Shown in pieces: positions 54,624-64,000 of a DNA stretch of 64,000 nt. Origin of the DNA: DATBLE01 sp036555585 (GTDB lineage: Bacteria > Actinomycetota > Thermoleophilia > Gaiellales > Gaiellaceae); the NCBI GenBank assembly GCA_036555585.1, contig DATBLE010000042.1, forward strand, positions 118,045 through 182,044, in the 5' to 3' direction. The notes beneath the pieces were generated by a model. It made no database searches, was not told the DNA's origin, and was given only the letters and a program-made list of their open reading frames with translations. The position numbers and the translations under genes are program-made. How positions within the stretch are numbered: position 1 is the stretch's first letter; each line of letters opens with the position of its first letter.

Positions 54624-54630
54624 CCCACCT

Positions 54631-54662
54631 CGTCCGCGGCGGCCGCGCGGCCGCCGCGGACG
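54631..54662. terminator. Bidirectional hairpin terminator
   Basis: Arms CGTCCGCGGCGGCC and GGCCGCCGCGGACG with loop GCGC form a perfect 14-bp stem that fills the gap between convergent genes (54623 and 54663). No T-tract is present. Confidence 0.72.
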
Positions 54663-55304
54663 TCAGTCGAGCAGGCCCTGGTCGATCGCGTAGCGCACGA
54701 GCTCGGCTCTCGAGGAGAGCCGCAGCTTCTGCATGATGTGCGCCCGGTGCGTCTCGGCGGTTCGCACCGAGATGTAGAGCATCTTCGCGATCTCCTGGTT
54801 GGTGTGGCCGAGGGCGAGCAGCCGCATCACCTCGCGCTCGCGCTCGGAGAGGGGGTCCGCCTGCACCCGTGCCTGCTCCTCCGCCTCGGCGGCGACGAGG
54901 CGCGCGCCGAGCACCGGGTGGACGTACCGGCCGCCCCCGGCGACCTCGTGGATCGCGGCGACGACCTCCGCGTCGGCCGCCTCCTTCAGGACGTAGCCCG
55001 CCGCCCCCGCGGCAAACGCCTCGCGGACGTAGCGGGGATCGTCCTGCATCGAGAGCACGAGCACCTTCGCCTCGGGCGCCTCCTTCAGCACCAGCGGGAC
55101 GCCCTCGATCCCGCTCTGGCCGGGCATGACCACGTCCATCAGCACGACGTCCGGCTTCTTCTCCCGCGCCTCGAAGACCGCGGTGCGGACGTCGCCCGCC
55201 TCGGCGACGACCTCGATCTCCTGGTCGGCGTCGAGGAGCAGGTGGAGCCCCGAGCGGACGACCGGGTGGTCGTCGACGATGAGGACGCGGATCGGGTCGC
55301 GCAC
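54663..55304 (-). CDS. NarL/DosR-type response regulator
   Basis: The 213-residue regulator has a receiver domain with Asp11, Asp12, phosphoacceptor Asp57 (VVLMDVVMPG) and Lys107, and a LuxR-type HTH at about 150-205 (LSEREREVMRLLALGHTNQEIAKML read across two helices). GTG 55304 is used. The gene lies just after the two-GAF kinase on the same strand, separated by a small gene on the other strand, so they likely form one two-component system. A copy of the bipartite motif and a CCGCAG-N5-CTGCGG palindrome lie in its promoter region, suggesting autoregulation. Confidence 0.93.
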   Translation of the reverse strand: MRDPIRVLIVDDHPVVRSGLHLLLDADQEIEVVAEAGDVRTAVFEAREKKPDVVLMDVVMPGQSGIEGVPLVLKEAPEAKVLVLSMQDDPRYVREAFAAGAAGYVLKEAADAEVVAAIHEVAGGGRYVHPVLGARLVAAEAEEQARVQADPLSEREREVMRLLALGHTNQEIAKMLYISVRTAETHRAHIMQKLRLSSRAELVRYAIDQGLLD

Positions 55305-55337
55305 GGGGAGGACGTTATCGCGTGCGCCCGGGGGATC

Positions 55338-55376
55338 AGTGGAAAGCCGCAGCGGCTCTGCGGAACTGGCCCGACG
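55338..55376 (+). promoter_or_regulatory. Bipartite regulatory motif between response regulator and small gene
   Basis: AGTGGAAAG, CCGCAG, 17 bases, CCCGACG. The half-site is part of the perfect inverted repeat CCGCAG-CGGCT-CTGCGG (55347-55363). It lies 34-72 bases upstream of the response regulator start and before the plus-strand leader ORF, so it could act on both. Confidence 0.55.
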
Positions 55377-55432
55377 CTTCGGAGCGAAGACGCTCGTACC
55401 GTGGGATGGCGAAGACGGACCGAGGAGGCTCC

Positions 55433-55486
55433 GTGGCAGACCCCGTGACGACCAGGTTGCGCAGCCGGCCGGCTGGCACGCGATGA
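55433..55486 (+). CDS. Possible leader ORF, 17 codons
   Basis: GTG 55433 follows GAGGAGG at good spacing, while the next gene has no ribosome binding site of its own. The ORF ends in TGA overlapping the next ATG (ATGA). An in-frame ATG at 55406 could extend it to 26 codons. It may be a translated leader that couples ribosomes into the downstream gene, or a chance ORF. Confidence 0.4.
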   Translation: MADPVTTRLRSRPAGTR

Positions 55487-55788
55487 GCCCCCTGCGTCGC
55501 TACGCCGTCGTCTGGGCCACCGGTGAGGAGGTCTGCTCCGGCCGGCTGGAGGTCTACGCCGACCGCTTCGAGCTGCACGGCCGCGACGGGACCGCGACCG
55601 TTCCGTACGCGAGCCTGACCGCCGCTTCGCTCTCGCGCCGCCGGGCCGACAGGCTCCGCGGCCTGCCGGTGCTCGTCCTCCGGCCGGGCCGGGACGCCCC
55701 GATCCGGATCGCGAGCCTGGAGGGCCCCGGCGTGCTGCGGGAGCTCGCCGGCCAGGTCGCGCTCGCCGGGTCAATCGTCGCCGCCTGA
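55483..55788 (+). CDS. Small PH-like hypothetical protein
   Basis: The 101-residue protein alternates short strands and one C-terminal helix: RRYAVVWATGEEVCSGRLEV, YADRFELHGRDGTATVPYA, LPVLVLRPGRDAPIRIASL, then a helix. This pattern recalls bacterial PH-like domains, but no family can be named. ATG 55483 overlaps the stop of a leader ORF. It lies between the response regulator and kinase genes on the opposite strand and overlaps the kinase 3' end by 18 bases. A role in the signalling system is possible. Confidence 0.6.
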   Translation: MSPLRRYAVVWATGEEVCSGRLEVYADRFELHGRDGTATVPYASLTAASLSRRRADRLRGLPVLVLRPGRDAPIRIASLEGPGVLRELAGQVALAGSIVAA

Positions 55789-57444
55789 GCTTCCCTCGCC
55801 GCTCGCGGAGACCGGGACGTAGGCGACGAGCGCCGTCCCCTTGCCGGGAACCGACTCGACCGTCAGGGTCCCGTCCAGCAGCGCGAGCCGCTCCCGCATC
55901 CCGACGAGCCCGAGCGCGTCCTCGCGCGTCTCGCCGGCCTCGAAGCCGCGCCCGTCGTCCTCGACCACCGCGCTCACGCCGCCTGCGCGGCGGGTCAGCA
56001 GGATGCTGACGCGGGTGGCGTCCGCATGCTTCGCGACGTTCGTGAGCGCCTCCTGCACCAGGCGGTAGAGGACGGTCTCGGCCTCCGCCGGCAACCGCCC
56101 GTCGCGGAGCGTCGACTCGACGACCGTGTGGATGCCGCTGCGCTCCTCGAACGTCCCGGCGAGGCGCTCGAGCGCCGGGACCAGCCCGAAGTCGTCGAGC
56201 GCGGAAGGGCGGAGGTCGACGGCCAGCGCGCGGACGTCCTGGAGCGCCTGGACGACCAGGTCCCGCACGTCGGCCTCGGCCTGCTCGGCGGCCGCGTCGT
56301 TCGGCGCTGCCCGGATCGCCTTCAGGCCGAGCAGGATCGAGGTCAGCGCCTGGCCCGTCTCGTCGTGCAGCTCGCGCGCGAGGCGCCGCCGCTCGAGCTC
56401 CTGCGCCTCCACCACGCGGCGCACGGTGTCCCGGGCCACCCGCTCCGAGAGGTCGACCGCGACGGCCGCCCGCGCCGCGAAGATCTCGGCCAGGCGCAGG
56501 TCGCCGTCCGAGAAGCGAGCCTGCGCCCCGACCTTGTCGTGCACGGCCACGATCCCGATCGCCCGACCTCGGGCGACCAGCGGGACGAAGAGGCCGGTGC
56601 GCACGCCCATCCGCCGGGCCTCGTCCTGGTCGACCTCCGGGTCGTCCAGGACCGAGTCGACGCGCGCGCTCTGCCGGCGCTCGAGCACCCGCCCGCTCTT
56701 CGAGCCCTCGCGGCTGAGCCGGTGGCCGAGCCCCGGCACCTCGGCTTCGCCCACGGCATCCACCGCCGCGACGCGCAGGTCGCCCTCCTGGGTCGGCAGG
56801 GCGATCAGGGCCAGCCGCGCGCCGATCAGCTCGCGGACCTTGCGGCAGACCAGCTGGAGCAGGTCCTCCAGGTCGGTCTCCTCGATCAGCGAGCGCACGA
56901 CCTCGTGCAGGGACTCGAGCTGTTGCGACCACTCCGTCGCCGACTCGTACAGACGCGCGTTCTCGATCGCCACGGCCGCCTGGGCGGCGAGCAGCGTCAC
57001 CAGCTCCTCGTCCTCGGCGGTGAAGTCCTCGCCGCCCTCCTTCTCCGTCAGGTAGAGGTTCCCGTAGGCGACGCCGCGGAGCATGATCGGGACGCCGAGG
57101 AACGTCCGCATCGGCGGGTGGTTCGGCGGGATGCCGACCGAGCGGGGATCGGCCGTCAGGTCGTGCAGGCGCAGCGCCCGCGACTCGCGGATCAGCACGC
57201 CGAGAATCCCGCGCCCGCGCGGCAGCTCGCCGATCGCCTCGTGGGTGGCCGCGTCGACGCCGGAGGTGACGAACTGCTCGAGTCCCGCTCCCGACTCGTC
57301 GATCACCCCCAGCGCCGAGTACCGCGCCCCCGTCAGCTCGGCCGCGATCTCGACGATCTTCTGCAGAACCGCCCCGAGCGTCAGCTCGGAGGTGACGGCG
57401 ATCCCCGCGTCGATCAGCTTGCGCCAGCGGGTCTCGCTCTCCAT
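55771..57444 (-). CDS. Two-GAF sensor histidine kinase, DosS/DosT-like
   Basis: This 557-residue kinase has GAF-A (about 20-165), GAF-B (about 185-330), a HisKA_3 domain with phosphoacceptor His360 (RRLARELHDETGQALTSI) and HATPase (N box ALTNVAKHA, G box DDGRGF). GAF-A resembles DosS/DosT: RYSALGVIDE, ELPRGRGILGVLI, NHPPMRTFLGVPI and GNLYLTEK. His109 and Tyr131 stand in the positions of the proximal heme His149 and distal Tyr171 of DosS, 22 residues apart in both. A heme-based gas or redox sensor is inferred. ATG 57444 is the first plausible start; there is no TM segment, so it is cytosolic. Confidence 0.93.
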   Translation of the reverse strand: MESETRWRKLIDAGIAVTSELTLGAVLQKIVEIAAELTGARYSALGVIDESGAGLEQFVTSGVDAATHEAIGELPRGRGILGVLIRESRALRLHDLTADPRSVGIPPNHPPMRTFLGVPIMLRGVAYGNLYLTEKEGGEDFTAEDEELVTLLAAQAAVAIENARLYESATEWSQQLESLHEVVRSLIEETDLEDLLQLVCRKVRELIGARLALIALPTQEGDLRVAAVDAVGEAEVPGLGHRLSREGSKSGRVLERRQSARVDSVLDDPEVDQDEARRMGVRTGLFVPLVARGRAIGIVAVHDKVGAQARFSDGDLRLAEIFAARAAVAVDLSERVARDTVRRVVEAQELERRRLARELHDETGQALTSILLGLKAIRAAPNDAAAEQAEADVRDLVVQALQDVRALAVDLRPSALDDFGLVPALERLAGTFEERSGIHTVVESTLRDGRLPAEAETVLYRLVQEALTNVAKHADATRVSILLTRRAGGVSAVVEDDGRGFEAGETREDALGLVGMRERLALLDGTLTVESVPGKGTALVAYVPVSASGEGSSGGDD

Positions 57445-57479
57445 GGCCTCGATTATCCGCGTAGCAGTGGCGAGGCTGT

Positions 57480-60218
<2,739 letters not shown>

Positions 60219-60274
60219 GTCTCTATTCCATCAAAGGTGACAGTCCCGGGGTCGTTCGCAGAAGGAGGCCAGTG

Positions 60275-61081
60275 ATGGCATTCGAGGAGCTGAAGCAGCG
60301 CCAGGGGGTCGTGTGGGGGAGCGCGCCGTTCGAGAACGTGGCGGACTCGCTCGTGGACGTGCACGAGGGAATCGTCGAGGCGATGCAGCCCGCCGAGGGA
60401 AAGCGCTGGCTCGAGGTGGCCTGCGGAACCGGCGAGCTGGCGAGCGTGGCGGCGAGGCGCGGCGCGAGCGTGGTCGGCGTCGATCTCGCGCCTGCCCTGA
60501 TCGAGACGGCGAAGCGCCAGGCTGCGGCCGACGGTCTGGAGATCGACTATCGGGTCGGCGACGCGGAGAACCTCGACCTCGAGGACACGAGCTTCGACGT
60601 CGTCACGTCCACCTTCGGCGTGATGTTCGCGCCCGACCAGCCGCGGGCCGCGGCCGAGCTCACCCGGGTGACGAAGCCCGGCGGCCGGCTCGGGCTGGCA
60701 ACGTGGAGGCCGGCGGGCGGCGTCGGCGCGATGTTCGAGATGATCGCCCCCTTCCAGCCGCCGCCCCCCGACGGTGCCGGCGCGCCGCTCGACTGGGGCC
60801 GGCCGGAGCACGTGGGGGAGCTCCTCGGCGACGCCTTCGAGCTCGGCTTCGAGGAGCGTGTGACGACCGTGGAGTGGGCGAGCGCCGAGGAGTACTGGCA
60901 GGAGTTCTCGGCGAACTTCGGGCCGATGAAGACGCTGGTCGGCTCCCTCGACGACGACCGCCGCGATCAGCTCCACCGCGCCTGGACCGACCTCTTCGAG
61001 TCGCCGCCGTACGGCTCACCGGGCGGCCCGGTCTCGCACACCCGCGACTACCTGCTGATCACGGGAACGCGCCTCCTGTAG
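60275..61081 (+). CDS. SAM-dependent class I methyltransferase
   Basis: The 268-residue enzyme has motif I WLEVACGTGELASVAARRG, VVGVDLAPALIETAKRQA and the DLEDTSFDVVTSTFGVMFAPD post-motif, characteristic of small-molecule (Methyltransf_11/25) enzymes. AAGGAGG lies six bases before ATG 60275; the GTG at 60272 is less well spaced. The substrate is unknown. It is divergent from aconitase with only 56 bases between them. Confidence 0.9.
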   Translation: MAFEELKQRQGVVWGSAPFENVADSLVDVHEGIVEAMQPAEGKRWLEVACGTGELASVAARRGASVVGVDLAPALIETAKRQAAADGLEIDYRVGDAENLDLEDTSFDVVTSTFGVMFAPDQPRAAAELTRVTKPGGRLGLATWRPAGGVGAMFEMIAPFQPPPPDGAGAPLDWGRPEHVGELLGDAFELGFEERVTTVEWASAEEYWQEFSANFGPMKTLVGSLDDDRRDQLHRAWTDLFESPPYGSPGGPVSHTRDYLLITGTRLL

Positions 61082-61085
61082 GGAC

Positions 61086-61103
61086 AGACCCCTCCCGGGG
61101 TCT
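61086..61103. terminator. Weak hairpin after methyltransferase gene
   Basis: Arms AGACCCC and GGGGTCT around TCCC give a perfect 7-bp stem four bases after the stop, between convergent genes. It is short and lacks a T-run, so only a possible terminator. Confidence 0.4.
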
Positions 61104-61123
61104 ATCCCTGAAGGCCGGCTTCG

Positions 61124-61828
61124 CTAGCCCCACGACGTCTCCGTCATCGGCCGGATCGCGGTCTCCAGGATCCGGTGCGTGCGCGGCCGGGTCAGCACGA
61201 ACATGACGATCTCGGCCACGTCCTCGGCGGTCATCATCCCGGCGAGGACGTCGCGCGTGCGGCCGCGGCCCTCCTCCAGCGCGAAGTCGGTGGCGACGCC
61301 GCCGGGGCAGACGTTCGTGCAGCGGACGCCCTGCTCGCGGAGCTCGTGGTCGAGCGCCCGGGTGAAGCCGACCTGGCCGAACTTCGAGGCGCAGTAGACG
61401 GCCTCGTAGGGCAGCCCGCGCCTGCCGGCCTCGGAGGCGAGCGTGACCACGTCGGCCGCGTCGCTGCGCAGCAGGTGCGGGAGCGCCGCCCGGATCGCGT
61501 ACAGCGTCCCCTTCAGGTTCGTGTCGATCATCTCCTCGAGGTGCTCGCGCGACAGCTCGAGGAACGGGCCGTACGCGCCGACGCCGGCGTTGGCGACGAC
61601 GACGTCGAGCCTGCCGAAGCGCTCGACGGTCGCGGCCACCGCGGCGTCCACCGCCTCCGGGTCGCGCACGTCGCAGGCGAGGCCGAGGCCGCGCTCGAGC
61701 CCGAGGTCGTCTCCCCGGCGCGAGGCCAGGCCGACGGAGGCGCCGGCGTCGTGCAGCATGCGGCCGACCGCGGCGCCGATGCCGCCGCTCGCTCCGGTGA
61801 TGAACGCCACTCTTCCTTCGAAGGTCAT
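61124..61828 (-). CDS. SDR-family oxidoreductase
   Basis: This 234-residue short-chain dehydrogenase has the cofactor motif TGASGGIGAAVGRML, ANAGVGAYGPF and the catalytic Tyr-Lys of EAVYCASKFGQVGF. The start ATG 61828 overlaps the xylulokinase stop (ATGA) and is preceded by AAAGGAG inside that gene. Operon position suggests a sugar or sugar-alcohol dehydrogenase, but the substrate is not visible. Confidence 0.9.
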   Translation of the reverse strand: MTFEGRVAFITGASGGIGAAVGRMLHDAGASVGLASRRGDDLGLERGLGLACDVRDPEAVDAAVAATVERFGRLDVVVANAGVGAYGPFLELSREHLEEMIDTNLKGTLYAIRAALPHLLRSDAADVVTLASEAGRRGLPYEAVYCASKFGQVGFTRALDHELREQGVRCTNVCPGGVATDFALEEGRGRTRDVLAGMMTAEDVAEIVMFVLTRPRTHRILETAIRPMTETSWG

Positions 61829-63207
61829 GTCACTCCTTTGATCGCGGGATACAGGGACCGGAAGCGCTCGTACGCCTCGTCGTAGACGCGCTGCCACTGC
61901 TGGTCGGGGTCGATCGTGTCGCGGACGCGAACGCAGGCGTCGACCGCCTCCTGCGCGGAGGCGAACGTGCCCGAGGCGACGCCTCCGAGCAGCGCTGCGC
62001 CGAACGCGGCTCCCTCCTCGACGGCGGTGCGCTCGATCGGGATCCCGAGGACGGAGGCGACGATCTTCAGCCAGAGCTCGCTGCGCGCCCCTCCGCCCGA
62101 GGCGCGTCCGGCTCCCGGCTCGACGCCGAGCTCGCGCAGCAGCTCGAGCGAGTCCCGCAGCCCGTACGCGACCCCCTCGAGGACCGAACGGACGAGCGCC
62201 CCTCGGTCGTGTCGGAGGGAGAGTCCCTCGAACATGGCCCGCGCGGACGGGTCGGCATGGGGCGTGCGCTCGCCCTGGAGGTAGGGCAGGAAGGTGAGCC
62301 CCTCCGTCCCGGCCGGCCACTCGGCCGCCTCGGCGACGAGCGTGTCGTAGTCGCCGCCGACGGCGTCGCGGAGCCAGCGCAGCGAGCCGGCGGCGGAGAG
62401 CATCACGCCCATCGCCTCCCAGGTGTCCGGCACGGCGTGGCAGAAGACGTGCACCCGCGCGTGCGGGTCGGCGCGGTACCCGGGCAGCGCGGAGAAGACG
62501 ACGCCCGACGTCCCGAGCACGACCGAGAGCGGCCCCGGCCCGACGACGCCGACGCCGAGCGCGCCGGCCTGCTGGTCGCCCGCGCCGCCGATCGCGGTCG
62601 ACTCGTGCACCGGCGGCAGCCACTCGCTCGGCAGCTCGAGCGCCGCGCAGACCTCGTCGCTCCACCGCCGCCCGGCCACGTCGAACAGCAGCGTCCCCGA
62701 CGCCTCGGCGGCGTCGATCGCGCGCTCGCCCGTCAGCCTGAGCCTGACGTAGTCCTTGGGCAGCAGCACCTGCGCCGCCCGCGCCCAGACGTCGGGCTCG
62801 TGCTTACGCACCCAGACGAGCTTCGGCGCTGTGAATCCGGGCAGCGCCCGGTTCCCGGTCAGCGAGACGAGCCGCTCGAAGCCGACCCGCCCCTCGATCT
62901 CGGCGCACTCCTCGCCGGTGCGCTGGTCGTTCCAGAGGATCGCCGGGCGCAGGACGCGATCCGCGGCGTCCAGCAGCACCAGGCCGTGCATCTGCCCCGT
63001 CAGCCCGATCGGCTCCTTGCCCGCGCCGAGCGCGGCGAGCGCCCGCTCGGTCGCGCGCCACCAGTCCTCGGGATCCTGCTCCGCCCACCCCGGCTGCGGG
63101 ATCGACAGCGGGTACTCCTCCTCGTGGCGGGCGAGCAGCTCGCCGGTCTCGGAGATTCGGATCGCCTTGACGCCGGTGGTGCCGACGTCCAGCCCGACGA
63201 GGCTCAA
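61825..63207 (-). CDS. xylB: Xylulokinase-like FGGY carbohydrate kinase
   Basis: The 460-residue FGGY kinase begins SLVGLDVGTTGVKAIR and shows ILWNDQRTG, VVLGTSGVVFS and the catalytic GGAGDQQAGALG Asp. Residue pattern and size fit xylulokinase. TTG 63207 is used because it overlaps the isomerase stop (TTGA) and gives the family's N-terminus. With the sugar isomerase it would convert xylose (or a related sugar) to xylulose 5-phosphate, the substrate of the phosphoketolase at 3.9-6.3 kb. Confidence 0.9.
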   Translation of the reverse strand: MSLVGLDVGTTGVKAIRISETGELLARHEEEYPLSIPQPGWAEQDPEDWWRATERALAALGAGKEPIGLTGQMHGLVLLDAADRVLRPAILWNDQRTGEECAEIEGRVGFERLVSLTGNRALPGFTAPKLVWVRKHEPDVWARAAQVLLPKDYVRLRLTGERAIDAAEASGTLLFDVAGRRWSDEVCAALELPSEWLPPVHESTAIGGAGDQQAGALGVGVVGPGPLSVVLGTSGVVFSALPGYRADPHARVHVFCHAVPDTWEAMGVMLSAAGSLRWLRDAVGGDYDTLVAEAAEWPAGTEGLTFLPYLQGERTPHADPSARAMFEGLSLRHDRGALVRSVLEGVAYGLRDSLELLRELGVEPGAGRASGGGARSELWLKIVASVLGIPIERTAVEEGAAFGAALLGGVASGTFASAQEAVDACVRVRDTIDPDQQWQRVYDEAYERFRSLYPAIKGVT

Positions 63208-64000
63208 GCGCCGAGCGCGGCGTACACGAGCTCGTACGCGCGCACCGCGTCCTTGCGCGACTGCGCCTCGCGCAGCGCGGCGTCGTCGATCCGCTCCGCG
63301 ACGCCGTCGATGAAGCGCCACTGCAGGACCGACCGCCGCACGGCCTCGACCGCGTCCTCGGTGTACGGGTAGAGGTCGAAGCCGAGCCGCCTGCCGTCGT
63401 CGCCGTACCCGGCCCGCCGCAGCTCGAGCGCGAGCTCCAGCGTCTCCATGAACGCGGTCGCGCCGACCATGTTGTCGTCGTCGAACGTGCCCCAGCCCGA
63501 GTTCGCGTGCTGGTGGCCGAGCAGGCCCTCGGCGGCGAGCATCGCCGCGTACTCGCCGAGCGACTCGCCGTTCATGATCAGGTGCTGCCAGTCCATGTTG
63601 ACCTGGACGTTGGTGATCCCGCGCTCGCGCAGCTTGTGGATCACGTGGAGGGTCATCCCGATGTTTCGCATCAGGATCTTCATCGCCGGCTCCGAGTTCT
63701 TGTGCTCGAGAAAGAGCTTGACCCCTCGGTCGCGGCAGCGCTGCGCAGCCTGGCCGATGCCGTCGAGGAACCAGGCCCAGCTCTCCCTGTACGGCGTCTG
63801 GAACGGGTAGTTGTAGCCCTCGATTCCGGGCCAGATGATGAAGTTCGCCCGGAGCTCGCCGGCGAAGTCGATCGCGTCGAGCGTCCGCTTGACGGCCTCC
63901 TTGCGCGTCGCCTCGTCGGGCGAGACGAGCCCTCCCCTGCCGAAGCGCGCGTCGAGGTGCAGTCCCGTCGCCAGGCAGTAGACGTCGTGGCCGTCGAGGG
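63204..64000 (-). CDS. Sugar isomerase, TIM-barrel type (5' end outside window)
   Basis: The window end cuts this gene; about 265 C-terminal residues are visible, starting in-frame two bases inside. The sequence has TIM-barrel isomerase features: ANFIIWPGIEGYNYPFQTPY, KLFLEHKNSEP (metal-binding Glu), VQVNMDWQHLIMNGES (Asp) and GHQHANSGWGTFDDD (His, Asp). It resembles xylose isomerase-like and rhamnose isomerase-like enzymes more than classical XylA. Its pairing with xylulokinase favours xylose isomerisation; another aldose is possible. Confidence 0.82.
   Translation of the reverse strand, partial: LDGHDVYCLATGLHLDARFGRGGLVSPDEATRKEAVKRTLDAIDFAGELRANFIIWPGIEGYNYPFQTPYRESWAWFLDGIGQAAQRCRDRGVKLFLEHKNSEPAMKILMRNIGMTLHVIHKLRERGITNVQVNMDWQHLIMNGESLGEYAAMLAAEGLLGHQHANSGWGTFDDDNMVGATAFMETLELALELRRAGYGDDGRRLGFDLYPYTEDAVEAVRRSVLQWRFIDGVAERIDDAALREAQSRKDAVRAYELVYAALGA

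Noticed and set aside
55433..55788. Frameshifted single gene starting at GTG 55433
   Set aside because: The upstream piece is in another frame and carries no domain, while MSPLRRYAVVW is a natural start; a leader ORF explains it better.

Overview
The window is uniformly GC-rich and densely coding, with ATGA/GTGA gene overlaps, many GTG starts and AAAGGAGGTGA-type ribosome binding sites. Gene content (group 3b-type [NiFe] hydrogenase, DosS-like kinase, tandem universal stress proteins, ACT-malic enzyme, GH65/HAD cassette) fits a deep-branching actinobacterium, perhaps Thermoleophilia-like; that placement is inference, as no rRNA or tRNA gene was seen. No insertion sequence, phage gene or CRISPR array was recognised, and no gene-free stretch exceeds 300 bases.

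Layout. 1-3.07 kb: two ABC-2 exporters (the first truncated by the window edge). 3.05-6.29 kb (minus): acetate kinase and phosphoketolase, translationally coupled. 6.69-11.25 kb (minus): hypF-hypC-hypD-hypE. 11.38-18.35 kb (plus): a nine-gene overlapping operon encoding a cytosolic NAD(P)-linked [NiFe] hydrogenase (beta, a cyclic-nucleotide-binding-fold protein, gamma, delta, alpha), its protease, a HypA-like protein lacking the zinc finger, an OsmC protein and malic enzyme. 18.8-24.9 kb (minus): a four-subunit 2-oxoacid:ferredoxin oxidoreductase with a GltD-like flavoprotein and a cyclic-2,3-diphosphoglycerate-synthetase-like protein. 24.9-36.6 kb: two P2-type cation ATPases, CBS and UspA proteins, a decayed alcohol dehydrogenase, a sigma factor and an ATP-grasp ligase. 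36.6-42.9 kb: an ABC exporter, then a GH65 enzyme with an intact and a degenerate HAD protein. 43-54.6 kb: MMPL exporter, alpha/beta hydrolase, tyrosine phenol-lyase, UspA, ADP-forming acyl-CoA synthetase, P1B ATPase, CBS-BON protein. 54.7-64 kb: a NarL-type regulator and a two-GAF histidine kinase, aconitase, a methyltransferase, an SDR, and a sugar isomerase/xylulokinase pair cut by the window end.

The main observation is that these pieces look like one hypoxia/dormancy regulon. The kinase's first GAF domain closely resembles the heme GAF of mycobacterial DosS/DosT and keeps the two positions corresponding to the proximal heme His and the distal Tyr. A recurring bipartite sequence (G/C-rich half, A/T triplet, CCGCAG-like half, then 16-17 bases to a CC[C/G]GATG-like box) lies upstream of at least eleven genes: both hydrogenase operons, the sigma factor, a P2-type ATPase, two CBS proteins, DUF1918, MMPL, a two-TM protein, the acyl-CoA synthetase and the gene pair facing the regulator. 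Many of these families also occur in the mycobacterial DosR regulon. The regulator-operator link is a hypothesis built from sequence pattern and family knowledge.

The metabolic genes point to energy conservation with little oxygen: phosphoketolase plus acetate kinase and ADP-forming acyl-CoA synthetase give substrate-level ATP, the 2-oxoacid oxidoreductase makes reduced ferredoxin, and the hydrogenase and malic enzyme move electrons between NAD(P)H, H2 and carbon acids.
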